From the NCBI GenBank assembly GCA_021464525.1, contig JADRCO010000355.1, positions 1 through 36,359 on the forward strand: 36,359 nucleotides of DNA, written 5' to 3'. Source of the DNA: Rhizophagus sp. LPA8_4_AMF. Its lineage: Eukaryota > Glomeromycota > Glomeromycetes > Glomerales > Glomeraceae. The notes beneath the pieces are model-generated. The model made no database searches. It was not told the DNA's origin and worked only from the letters and a program-made list of their open reading frames with translations. Shown here piece after piece: positions 12,701 through 25,224 of the stretch. A program made the translations under genes and the position numbers. Numbering within the stretch: position 1 is the first letter of the stretch; the number at the start of each line of letters is the position of its first letter.

Positions 12701-13322
12701 CCAGTTTTTTTTCTAATCGTCTAATTTCCTTTTCATCAGTATTTTTAGATTCCGCTAAAGTGTCCTCGCTTGATGAAGTGGAAATAAGATTAGAGTCCTT
12801 AAGCAACGAGTAAAAATTTGGATTTGTTATAGAAAGTCTTTCTAACTTCTGTGAATAAGAACTCATTTTTGTGCTTTTTGATTTTTTGGCAGAAGATTTG
12901 ATGATCTTTGATGAGGTAGTTGTATTTATTATAGATGATTGTGATTGATGATTTATTTTCTGACGCTTCTCAGGCGGCTGAACGTTTATTTCTACTTGAT
13001 TTCGTTGAGACTTAAAGTTTTTTTCAATAAATATCTTATATTTCAATAATCTTAAGTATGTTCTATAAAATATAATAATACCTTTTTCTTTTTCTTATCT
13101 ATTCGATCTTGTTTTCTTTGTTCTTTTCTCGATTGTGCTTGATTTTTGAATCTCTTCCCAAACTTTCTATTATCTAAACAAATAAATATATTTCAATTTC
13201 AATAGTGTATATGTCAAATTACTCATGAATAGTTATAAGCAAATATTACCAACTTCAAGTTGTTCTTGAAGAGAACTAGGCAATTTAGGCCCATTCGACT
13301 TAGCTTTACGTTTCGGTGGCAT
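9717..13322 (-). CDS. NOM1: nucleolar MIF4G/MA3 protein NOM1 (yeast Sgd1)
   Basis: Nucleolar protein needed for early 40S subunit assembly, known to recruit the helicase DDX48/Fal1. Sixteen exons run from ATG 13322 to TAA 9717-9719 and give 820 residues: 13250-13322, 13082-13173, 12647-13010, 12515-12585, 12287-12449, 12117-12225, 11971-12041, 11765-11893, 11433-11681, 11260-11359, 11052-11188, 10924-10977, 10622-10809, 10457-10552, 10121-10381 and 9717-10022. Order: basic N-terminus (MPPKRKAK), a long disordered acidic region (to about residue 254), the family linker GKYVPPHLRD that opens the MIF4G domain (about 255-535, with LLNRLSE, FCAHFVQE, LRKDDP), KGKWWLVGSSW, then an MA3 domain (about 580-720). 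Two oddities: the intron after exon 6 has the weak donor GTCCAT, and exon 3 could start at 13034, but that would leave a 46-nt intron. The promoter is shared with DDX46. Confidence 0.92.
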
Positions 13323-13533
13323 CCTACAAATTTTAGTGATAAATTAAATAACATGATTTTAAAATTCAAAGCATGAAAATATTGAATATTGGTGTTCCTA
13401 CCTTAAATTATTTTGAGAAAAATGAGATTATCTCCATGTGAATCATTAAATACGATATGTTACCGGTCACGTGGAATTAAATCAGTAATATAAATAGTCT
13501 CGGTCTTCTCGGTCGGAATTCTAGTCTTACAAA
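13323..13533. promoter_or_regulatory. 211-bp divergent promoter, NOM1 / DDX46
   Basis: The two start codons face away from each other only 211 bp apart, so both core promoters must lie here. Visible elements: GGTCACGTGG, an E-box (CACGTG) centre near 13465-13475, and ATATAAATAG near 13488, a plausible TATA-like box for the plus-strand helicase gene, followed by CT/CG-rich CTCGGTCTTCTCGG before the ATG. Which factor binds the E-box is not known from sequence. Confidence 0.55.
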
Positions 13534-17822
<4,289 letters not shown>

Positions 17823-18569
17823 ACGGAAAAAAAATTTTATTGTTTTAGTGAAAGTTCGATGTTGGCATTATTTCTTTTTATCCCTTTTTTGTTTTATTAT
17901 TAAATTTTTCTATAGACGATTTGTACGCAAATTCTCGAAGATTTTATTCACTGTTTTTAATAAAGGTGGTAGCCAGTTTTTTATTCTATTTATATCCTTA
18001 TCCTTTACTTATCCGGGTCGCCCAGTTGACAAATTTCTTTTTTGTAAATTTGCTAAGCCGGCACTTTTCCAACATCCGAATTATTTACAGTTCTGGTTAG
18101 CGTATTTCTATTATAGCTCTTACTATGGATTAAGGCTCATTACCACATTTCAGTTAAACATGGGCAAGTACACTTAGATTTTGACCCACGATTTATTATT
18201 ATATATCATAATGTAAATATTTATTAGATTTAAATTTTGAAATTTTATTATTGTTTAAATTATCCGTTTTTTTTTGGAACATATATTTTGAGTTTATCAC
18301 TGAAGAATATTTAAGGCGACGATATTCATTAATGATGAAATATGAGGTACGTATGGAGATTTAATTTAATCCTGGATAAATTGAGCCTTGTTTTGTGTTA
18401 ATGAATGGTTATAAGCTTTAGCTTTACATGTGTATTTATTATAATTTATTAAATAAAGAGTAAAGAGTTTCATTCCTATGTAATTACTCAACTATATAAT
18501 TACTTAAATACTTAACTAAGGATAAGATTATAGAGTTTATATATTATAAAAATTAAATTAAGATGACAA
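17823..18569. other. convergent intergenic region, DDX46 / IMPACT
   Basis: About 750 bp between two converging genes, holding both 3' untranslated regions. A plus-strand frame runs to 18177, but it begins inside the last DDX46 exon in another phase and shows no family I recognise. Its part from about 18000 to 18177 is slightly richer in G and C than the surroundings and ends in a stop. Several ATTAAATAAA / TTAAATAAAG-like signals occur near 18450, usable for polyadenylation. Nothing else seen. Confidence 0.45.
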
Positions 18570-19606
18570 TTACCTTTTCTTTTTAATTCTTCCCGAAGAT
18601 TTTTGTTCATTACTATTTGTAATATAACCACATTTTTCTAAAAGATCTCTGGCGCAATTTTGAATATCTTTAAATCTCTCTGGACCTAATAAAATTCCGC
18701 CAAACCATCTTGAAACTATTACAATAACATTTTTTGCGTCAACTAATTGCAACAAATGAAGTAATCTACTTCCAGCTGCAGTTTCACCATCATCATCATT
18801 ATCTACAAAAATTACAATAAAGTAAATCTTAAAAGAAAGTTAAAAAGGAAAATTGTAGTAAGCATACCCTGTAATATTATACCATTTTCTTGAACAATTC
18901 TGTAAGCCATTATATTATGCGTAGCTTTGGCTATTTTTTTATCTAATAATAAAGTAGATCTTACAAGTTTAACTTGTTGTAAATTATACACAGAAGCTAG
19001 ATGAGCAATAAATATAGATTTTTTATGTTCGAATTGATCTCCATGTATTATTTGAGGACACTCAATCTTCTCCTCATTCAATTGTTCATTATTTGCAACA
19101 TTTTCGAAATGCACTTTTTCAATTATCTGATGCTCGGACTGTATCTTATTTGTTAACGCGGCATCTTCATTTTCATAAATTTTTAACTTATTTATCATAA
19201 AATCTTGAAGCCACTCAATCCAAGAAAATATAACTACTTCACCAGGAATATATAATCGTTTAAAATTTTTTTCAATGTCATCTTTTATACTTTGATCTAT
19301 TTTTAATGTACCACAATATAAACTTTTTATTTCGTAACTTGGAGGTTCAGAAGAAGGATATTCAAGCGGAAAATGAAATCTTAGAGTTAATTCTTTGGAT
19401 GATTTATTAATAAAATTTCTATCTTGTTCTGTTATGTTTGATTTTTCTTCGGGAAGAATAACATTATTTTCTAAAGATAATTTAAAAGTGTACGCAAGAT
19501 ATGGATCAGAGGAAAAAGTGTCTAATTGAAAAGCTTCTTCACCAAATATTGAAGAAAGTGCTACGAATTCTTCTTGTTGTAACTCTTGATTTTCGTTGGT
19601 TGTCAT
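18570..19606 (-). CDS. YIH1: IMPACT/Yih1 family protein (RWD + UPF0029), Gcn2 regulator
   Basis: Yih1/IMPACT binds Gcn1 through its RWD domain and limits activation of the eIF2-alpha kinase Gcn2. Two exons (18868-19606, 18570-18802) give 323 residues. Residues about 8-125 form the RWD domain (EEFVALSSIFGEEAF, RFHFPLEYPSSEPP), followed by an acidic linker. The UPF0029/IMPACT domain covers about 190-305, with signature pieces HKKSIFIAHLA, ATHNIMAYR, DDDGETAAGSRLLHLL and VSRWFGGILLGPERFKDI. The tail is basic (RIKKKR). Domain order and length fit Yih1 (258) and IMPACT (about 320). The intron splits the UPF0029 domain between the IMAYR and DDDGE blocks. It shares a 185-bp divergent promoter with PDCD2/TSR4. 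Confidence 0.92.
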
Positions 19607-19791
19607 TTTCTTGCTCAGCGAAAAAAATCAACGTGCAGGATCTGTCAGGGATTAAATTCATGGTAAATTCGTAATACGCGTAAAAACCGGCACGCAGACC
19701 AAATTCGGTACGTCCATGGAATTGCTGTGTAATTTAAAGCTTAAAAAAATATTACGATGGGTATTTATTTATTAATTTATAATAAAAGGCC
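19607..19791. promoter_or_regulatory. 185-bp divergent promoter, IMPACT / PDCD2
   Basis: Start codons of the two genes lie head to head 185 bp apart. The spacer is richer in GC-containing words than the typical flank (ACGCG near 19675, CCGGCACGC near 19687, GGTACGTCC near 19708) and lacks an obvious TATA box. This suits a bidirectional housekeeping promoter; no specific factor can be named. Confidence 0.5.
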
Positions 19792-21246
19792 ATGGCAGCC
19801 TCTTCGACCGCGGTCGTAGAACTTGGCTTCGCCGAGCCACCAGAAAGTCCTCTTACAGCCGAAAATTTCCCTAGCAAAATTGGAGGAAAGCCGGTATGTA
19901 ATTTTTATTTGAACAATATAAATAAATAAATTTATGCGTTTAACTTTGCCGAGAAAAAATTTTTTATAGGCATGGTTAAATCCAGAGCATATATTATTAG
20001 CGGAACAAGTTCGTTGTGAAGTTTGTTGTAAACCAATGATACTTCTGGTTCAAGTATATAGTATTATACTTTTTAGTTTATGTTAAACCGAATTTATATA
20101 AAATAGAATATAGAGCATTTATTTATACACTTTTTAGCTATACACTCCTGAGGATTATCCTCCCGAAGCATTTCACCGTACCATATATGTATTTTGTTGT
20201 AAAAATGGATCATGTCACAAAGTTGCTTGGAAAAAAAGGTTGGTTTATATTTTCTCTGGAATATTAATTTAAACTAATCGTTTTTTTTATAATTAGCTTT
20301 AAAGTATTTCGAAGTCAATTACCCAAGAATAACATTTATTGGCCAGAAAATGAATCATCTCTTGATAGTACTACTAAAAAGAAGTCACCTGGTATAATCA
20401 ATATTCGTTTAAATAATGTAATTTACAAATAATTAACTGCTTGTTGTATTTCATAATTATTAGCTAAGCAATGTATAGTTTGTGGATTACTTGGATCTAA
20501 AATGTGCGGGAAATGTAATCAAGTTAACTATTGTTCAAAAGAACATCAAATTGAACATTGGACTTCCGGTCAGCATAAAATTCACTGTAATACAATATCA
20601 ACATCATCAGTTATTGAAGAGCATAACAATCATTGTAGAAAATTGGTTTTATTCCCGGAATATGAGATTGTTACAGAACAAGAAGGAAAAGATCAAGAAG
20701 AGGAAGATGATGATGAAAGAGATGGCGATAATAATTCATCTAACTCTAAAGCACTCGTTCCAGTTGGAGATGAAGTTTATGAAAATACCAGTGTTGATGT
20801 TGATAAAGCATTTTTAAAGTTTCAAAAGAGAATTGGACCATATCCTGAGCAAATAATAAGGTATAATAGAATTGAGTATGAAAGTGAAAAAAATCCCGAG
20901 CCTTTATGGGTTAGTGATATCGATAAACCTACTGTACAAGATATAAATCCATGTCCACACTGTGGACAAGAAAGAACCTTGGAATTCCAGGTAATTTTAA
21001 TCTCAAAAAAAAGGTATTTCTCTGTTAGAAATAAGTTACCGATTATTTTTTAAATAGATATTATCTACGCTTCTTAATTATCTTGAAATTGATCATTTGC
21101 AACAAGGTTCACTTGATTGGGGTACATTACTTATATATAGTTGCAAATATAATTGCCATGTAGAAAACATGTATTACATTAATGAAATTTTGTGGAGACA
21201 AAATTTTAGTGATGATGGTCTGAATTGGAAAAGAAATCTAAAATAA
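19792..21246 (+). CDS. TSR4: PDCD2/Tsr4 family MYND-zinc-finger protein (uS5 chaperone)
   Basis: Yeast Tsr4 and animal PDCD2 bind nascent ribosomal protein uS5 (Rps2) and support 40S assembly. Six exons (19792-19893, 19970-20053, 20138-20238, 20297-20391, 20464-20990, 21058-21246) give 365 residues. The N-terminal half has the PDCD2 opening (ELGFAEPPE, KIGGKPAWLNPEHILLAE) with a CEVCCKPM zinc pair. A MYND finger follows at about residues 130-165 (CIVCGLLGSKMCGKCNQVNYC...HQIEHW...H..HC; cysteine and histidine ligands all present). The C-terminal PDCD2_C domain holds GPYPEQIIRY, EPLWVSDIDKP, CPHCGQERTLEFQILSTLL and LDWGTLLIYSC. An acidic loop separates the halves. Retention of the MYND finger makes it more PDCD2-like than PDCD2L-like. 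Confidence 0.93.
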
Positions 21247-21596
21247 CATTATATCAGATATGTATTTTGTATAGATTGTAAAACAAACTCGATGTACCGA
21301 TAATTGCATGTACCGATAAATTTTCCATGTCCAATTCACAAAATTCACAATTAATTGTACCGATATTGTATATAATTCCGCGATGTAACATGTACTGATC
21401 TTTAGGTTATTTGGACAGCACTTTGCTGAAGTTATAAATTTAATTTTGCCGGTCAAGAATTAGATTTGGCCTAACGCAAATTTATATAATCTGGCCCACA
21501 TTATGGTCTAATTGGTACGGATGTGAGTAAATCGGCATGTCATGTGATTATATCAAGTGATTAACGTTTCTAAAAATTATTTTTTTTTGCAAAAAA
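21247..21596. promoter_or_regulatory. COX17 upstream region with repeated TGTACCGATA
   Basis: This 350-bp spacer between PDCD2 and COX17 contains three exact copies of TGTACCGATA (21293-21302, 21309-21318, 21356-21365) and a looser fourth (TGTACTGATC, about 21391). Copies one and two start 16 nt apart. Their place upstream of a copper chaperone gene suggests a regulatory array, but they may equally be a decayed repeat; no binding factor can be assigned. No gene is seen. Confidence 0.45.
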
Positions 21597-21860
21597 ATGT
21601 CTTCTACACTTTCAACCAAAACTACAACTCAAACAACTAGTACCAACTTTACAAGCTCCGTTGCAACTTCACCAACACCAACAACGTTAACAACGTCAAC
21701 TACGTCAACTAAGACAACAAATATTAAACCTTGCTGTGCATGTCCTGAAACAAAAAGAAATCGGGATCTATGTATTTTTGAAACCGGCGATGAAGAAAGA
21801 TGTAAAGATTTAATTGAAGCTCATAAAGCTTGCATGCGTAGTTTGGGTTTTAATGTTTAA
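21597..21860 (+). CDS. COX17: cytochrome c oxidase copper chaperone Cox17
   Basis: Cox17 carries Cu(I) in the mitochondrial intermembrane space to Sco1 and Cox11 for cytochrome c oxidase. The single exon encodes 87 residues. The C-terminal 44 are the whole family domain: [10 protein letters not shown] with the copper-binding C46-C47 pair, and the twin CX9C helices C49/C59 and C69/C79, ending [12 protein letters not shown]. The first 43 residues are an unusual low-complexity Thr/Ser extension encoded by ACA/ACT/TCA triplets; most Cox17 proteins are 60-70 residues and lack it. An internal ATG before KPCC is absent, so the long start is required unless translation begins elsewhere. Import would use the Mia40 disulfide relay, judged from the CX9C pattern. 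Confidence 0.95.
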   Translation: MSSTLSTKTTTQTTSTNFTSSVATSPTPTTLTTSTTSTKTTNIKPCCACPETKRNRDLCIFETGDEERCKDLIEAHKACMRSLGFNV

Positions 21861-22146
21861 AAAAAAGAGATGAAAATTATAAGTTCATTAATAATTATTA
21901 ATATTACTACAATTTTATTTTTATTAATCCAAAACCAACCTACCGCTCCGCTATATACTTAGAATAAATACATTTAAATTTATACAAAATAATTAATTTA
22001 TTTGAATAAAAATTATGAATTATATTAATATCTAACTAAAAAAAGGTGTTTGTTTTTAAAGGAACGAGAATTATTAGTAAATTGTTTTTGAAATATATCT
22101 ATTCCTCCTAATAAATCAATGTAAAAATTTAAACCTAAAATACTCT

Positions 22147-23438
22147 TTAAAAGAAGTCACCTTGTCTATTAATTCTATCAGGACCACGCGGACCTGTAGG
22201 TAGAGCTCCCTGTCTATTTCTGCTATCACCTTCAAATTGCCTAATATTATGATTTAATCTTCTTACATCATGAGGAATAAATTGCTGATGTTGATGTGAA
22301 CGAGGAGGGTTTGGACTAACACTTCTAGACCTATTTGTAGGAATTTGAGGAGGATTATGAACTCCTGTTCGTAATTGTTGATGTGATTTTTTATAAATTA
22401 ATCTTCCTCCATCATCAGATGTTGAACGCACATTAGGGGAAGGTCTTGGAGGTAAAGTGTTGTTTATACTTCTATCATTATAACTTAAATTCGTTTTTTT
22501 TGGATTATTATTTCGGTATTGATCATTATATGAATTTGGTAGATGAACATTTCTATCCCTGCTCCTATCCCCACTCCTATCCCCACTCCTACCTCCACTC
22601 CTATCTCTACTCCTTTCTCCTCCTTTATTCACAGGTGATGAAGGATAATTCATTGAAGTTGGTGAAGGATAGTTCATTGAAGTTGGTGATGTTAATAAGT
22701 CTCTTGAATCATAAATTATGGGCTGACGACCTCTTTTAATATTATCATTTGATTTTTTATAATTACTGTCATTATTAGCAGCCTTATTTGAATTTGAATT
22801 CATTTGTGTTGATGAAACAGACGTTTTTGAATCTAAATCATATAGCCAATCAGGAAGGTCGGCCCCTTTATTTTCATAATATTCCCGTAATATACGTGAA
22901 ATATGAGTTTCTCCTTCCCACTCATCTTTTTCTGATTCTATAAAAATAGATTGAAAAAAATTAATTTATTTAAAATAAATTATGGCATTATTTTTTCATA
23001 CCATTGTCGGAATCATCAGCATTGTTGTTATTTAAGGCTAAAATCTTGTTCCACAATTTTGAATTTTGAGTATTATCCGTTACATCTAAACAAAAGAAAA
23101 TGATTATTAAGATTATGCATAGAAATTTCTGAAAAACTATTTTTTTAAAATAATAAAATTTTGTCACCTTCGACGCTATTATCCTTCCAATTACGAATAG
23201 ATCGAAGTTTACCCCATAAGCTTTCATCAGAGTGATCATTATCTGAATTATTAGACGGTATATTGGAACCAGTCTTTTCTGCAGAAAGATATTTTTTCGG
23301 TATTGATGGTAAGGGTGGTGTTTCTGAAGAAGGTATTCCACATTTATGTCTAGCAGGATATAGTCCAACGTCTTGACCACAATCCTTGCAAAGAATTACG
23401 ACTCTAGAAACTCGGTAATCTATGACTTTTGAAACCAT
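22147..23438 (-). CDS. Mso1-type Sec1-binding domain protein with N-terminal Cys motif and basic disordered tail
   Basis: Three exons (23168-23438, 23002-23094, 22147-22937) give 384 residues. Residues 1-35 contain LCKDCGQDVGLYPARHKC, a C-X2-C...H-X-C set that could bind zinc and that I associate with fungal proteins carrying the Mso1 Sec1-binding region. The middle part has LWGKLRS, LWNKILAL and the module HISRILREYYENKGADLPDWLYD (about 125-165), matching the pattern by which yeast Mso1 binds the SM protein Sec1 during exocytosis. From about 170 the chain is low complexity: a repeated SPTSMNYPS, an RSRDRSGGRSGDR-type run encoded by a 12-nt repeat (about 22556-22620), then Pro/Arg/Gln-rich sequence. 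The family assignment rests on the short module and is moderate. It is divergent from URM1. Confidence 0.65.
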
Positions 23439-23901
23439 CTTTATCGTATTAGAGTAATTACTTTGTGTGTGTAAAGTATAAAAATGAGTGAGAAAAGCTG
23501 GAAAAATGTATATTTTTTTTGTTTAGTGATTGACTACAAAATTTTAGGCTGATACGGAGTAAAGGTTTATGAAAAAGTAGGAAGGCGGAAGAAATGGTAT
23601 TAAAAGGACAGTTATATAAACCATCAATTTCTTTTTAAAAGAGAGGAATTTATACAAGAAGGTCGAGTTACCAATAAAACCGTATCTCATGTATTTTATT
23701 GCATCCCAGTGCATGTCGTACATTCATTTTACGCGTGTCGTAAATCTTTTTTTCGCGTTACAATTTACGAATGTTTTTTTTTAAATAATCAATCTGTGCC
23801 ACTTAACAAGTTTAGTGGTTGGTTACATATTAGATTCCACACTGACAGACTGACTAATGATTTTTTTCAAAAATCTTTCTTAATTTTTTTTGTCCTAAAA
23901 A
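23439..23901. promoter_or_regulatory. divergent promoter region, Mso1-like gene / URM1
   Basis: 463 bp between head-to-head start codons. It is AT-rich with TGTGTGTGTAAAG just upstream of the minus-strand gene. A plus-strand frame (23709-23915) overlaps the URM1 start codon but shows no recognisable protein and is probably leader sequence. No clear TATA box for either gene. Confidence 0.4.
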
Positions 23902-24462
23902 ATGCCTTTACTTGAAATAAAATTATCATTTAGGTAGGATGTAAATTTTTTAATTATTTTTAATGCATATTTTATTAAATAAATTTCTTTAAAAAAGTGG
24001 TGGAATAGAACTATTATTCGATAATATTAAACAAAAAAAAGTAGAAATACCATCGTCAATTAATCCACCAAATCCCACTACAATTAAAGATTTGGTTTGT
24101 ATTCATCCTATTTATACATTTACTTATTAATTTTATTTATCTTTTTTTTTTATTAATTTTTTTTCTATTAAATTTTTGTAAAAAGATATTATGGATGAAA
24201 GATAACTTATTAAAAGAACGCCCGGAATTATTTATGAGTGGAGATACAGTGTAGGTCAAAATTTTCTTTTTACTTGCATATTATTATTCAAAATTTTACT
24301 GATTAATCTTTTTGCTTAAAAAAAAAAAAAAAAATTATTTATAGTCGCCCGGGAATATTAGTATTAATAAATGATTCTGATTGGGAGTTAGAAGGAGAAT
24401 TAGAATATGAAATTAAAAATGGAGATGATATAGTATTTATATCTACATTACATGGTGGATAA
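23902..24462 (+). CDS. URM1: ubiquitin-related modifier 1 (Urm1)
   Basis: Urm1 is a ubiquitin-fold sulfur carrier: Uba4 makes its C-terminal thiocarboxylate, which supplies sulfur for 2-thiouridine in cytosolic tRNA wobble positions and can be conjugated to proteins. Four short exons (23902-23933, 23998-24094, 24186-24250, 24345-24462) join to 103 residues, the size of yeast Urm1 (99). The chain starts [20 protein letters not shown], carries [14 protein letters not shown] and the hallmark [19 protein letters not shown], and ends STLHGG, with the terminal di-glycine intact. The exons are too short to stand out as open frames; the gene shows only when spliced. The third intron has a run of about 17 A before its acceptor. 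All joins keep phase and family alignment. Confidence 0.95.
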
Positions 24463-25224
24463 GAAATTATTTAATGAAAAATGATATATGATTATTTAAA
24501 AAAGAACATTTAACACAAACTAGATGTGCTTTTTAAAATTTTTTGTAATGCCGTCTCAATAAAATATGCAATTGAATCTAACCCAAAAATAGTCTGGACA
24601 TTAGGTATCAACGCTGTCTCCAACTTCATATGATAATTCCTATAATCAGATTATTTTGATATTTGTCATACAAGATCGGAAAAATCAGATAATCAGCTTA
24701 TACAATTGATGCACTACCTGTATAAAAATAATTAATTTACGAACGAACTCAAAAATGTAATCTCTATTGATGTTAATATCATGGACTTTGAGCTACATAA
24801 ATAATTAGTATTTTTTATAGATATCTGATATGTTACCCGGTCATGCCCGGGCTAGGTAAGACTGGGCATACTTTTTTAATGCCGGCCAGAATTAGTTTTT
24901 AAATATGGAGCCCGATTGCTGATTTAGCATGGCTTTTAAAGTATGATTTATCTCTTAACGATTGAGAAACGAAATATACTTACCTTCTCGATTTTATGAA
25001 CGAGAAGTTGGAATTGTGTTTTACTTCAAAGTCGTAAATCACATGACTGAAATTTCCAAGGGCTTGGACATTGGCTATTATTTACATAATACCTACTATA
25101 CTATATTTAAATAGGACAGTTCTGTCATAATTAAATCAACAATGTCGGGGACCGATCCATTTTTGTTTGTAGTGATGTTGTATAAATACTCGAACTTCGC
25201 CTATTTCCTTTTCTTATAGTTAAA
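24463..25224. other. intergenic region between URM1 and the sugar transporter, with a GC-rich repeat-like block
   Basis: No gene seen in about 760 bp. The stretch 24832-24900 contrasts with its AT-rich surroundings: ACCCGGTC, the palindrome GCCCGGGC (24845-24852), ATGCCC (24843-24848) facing GGGCAT (24864-24869), and GCCGGCC (about 24881). This resembles the end of a dispersed repeat. Positions 25100-25224 should hold the promoter of the transporter; TTGTATAAATACTCG near 25178 contains a good TATA-like TATAAATA about 45 bp upstream of the ATG. Confidence 0.5.

Noticed and set aside
13010..13034. NOM1 exon 3 starting at 13034
   Set aside because: It is in frame but would leave a 46-nt intron, shorter than the others in this gene; 13010 gives 71 nt.
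22446..22739. 97-codon plus frame with repeated YPHSYLHS
   Set aside because: Antisense of the 12-nt repeat in the Mso1-like gene.
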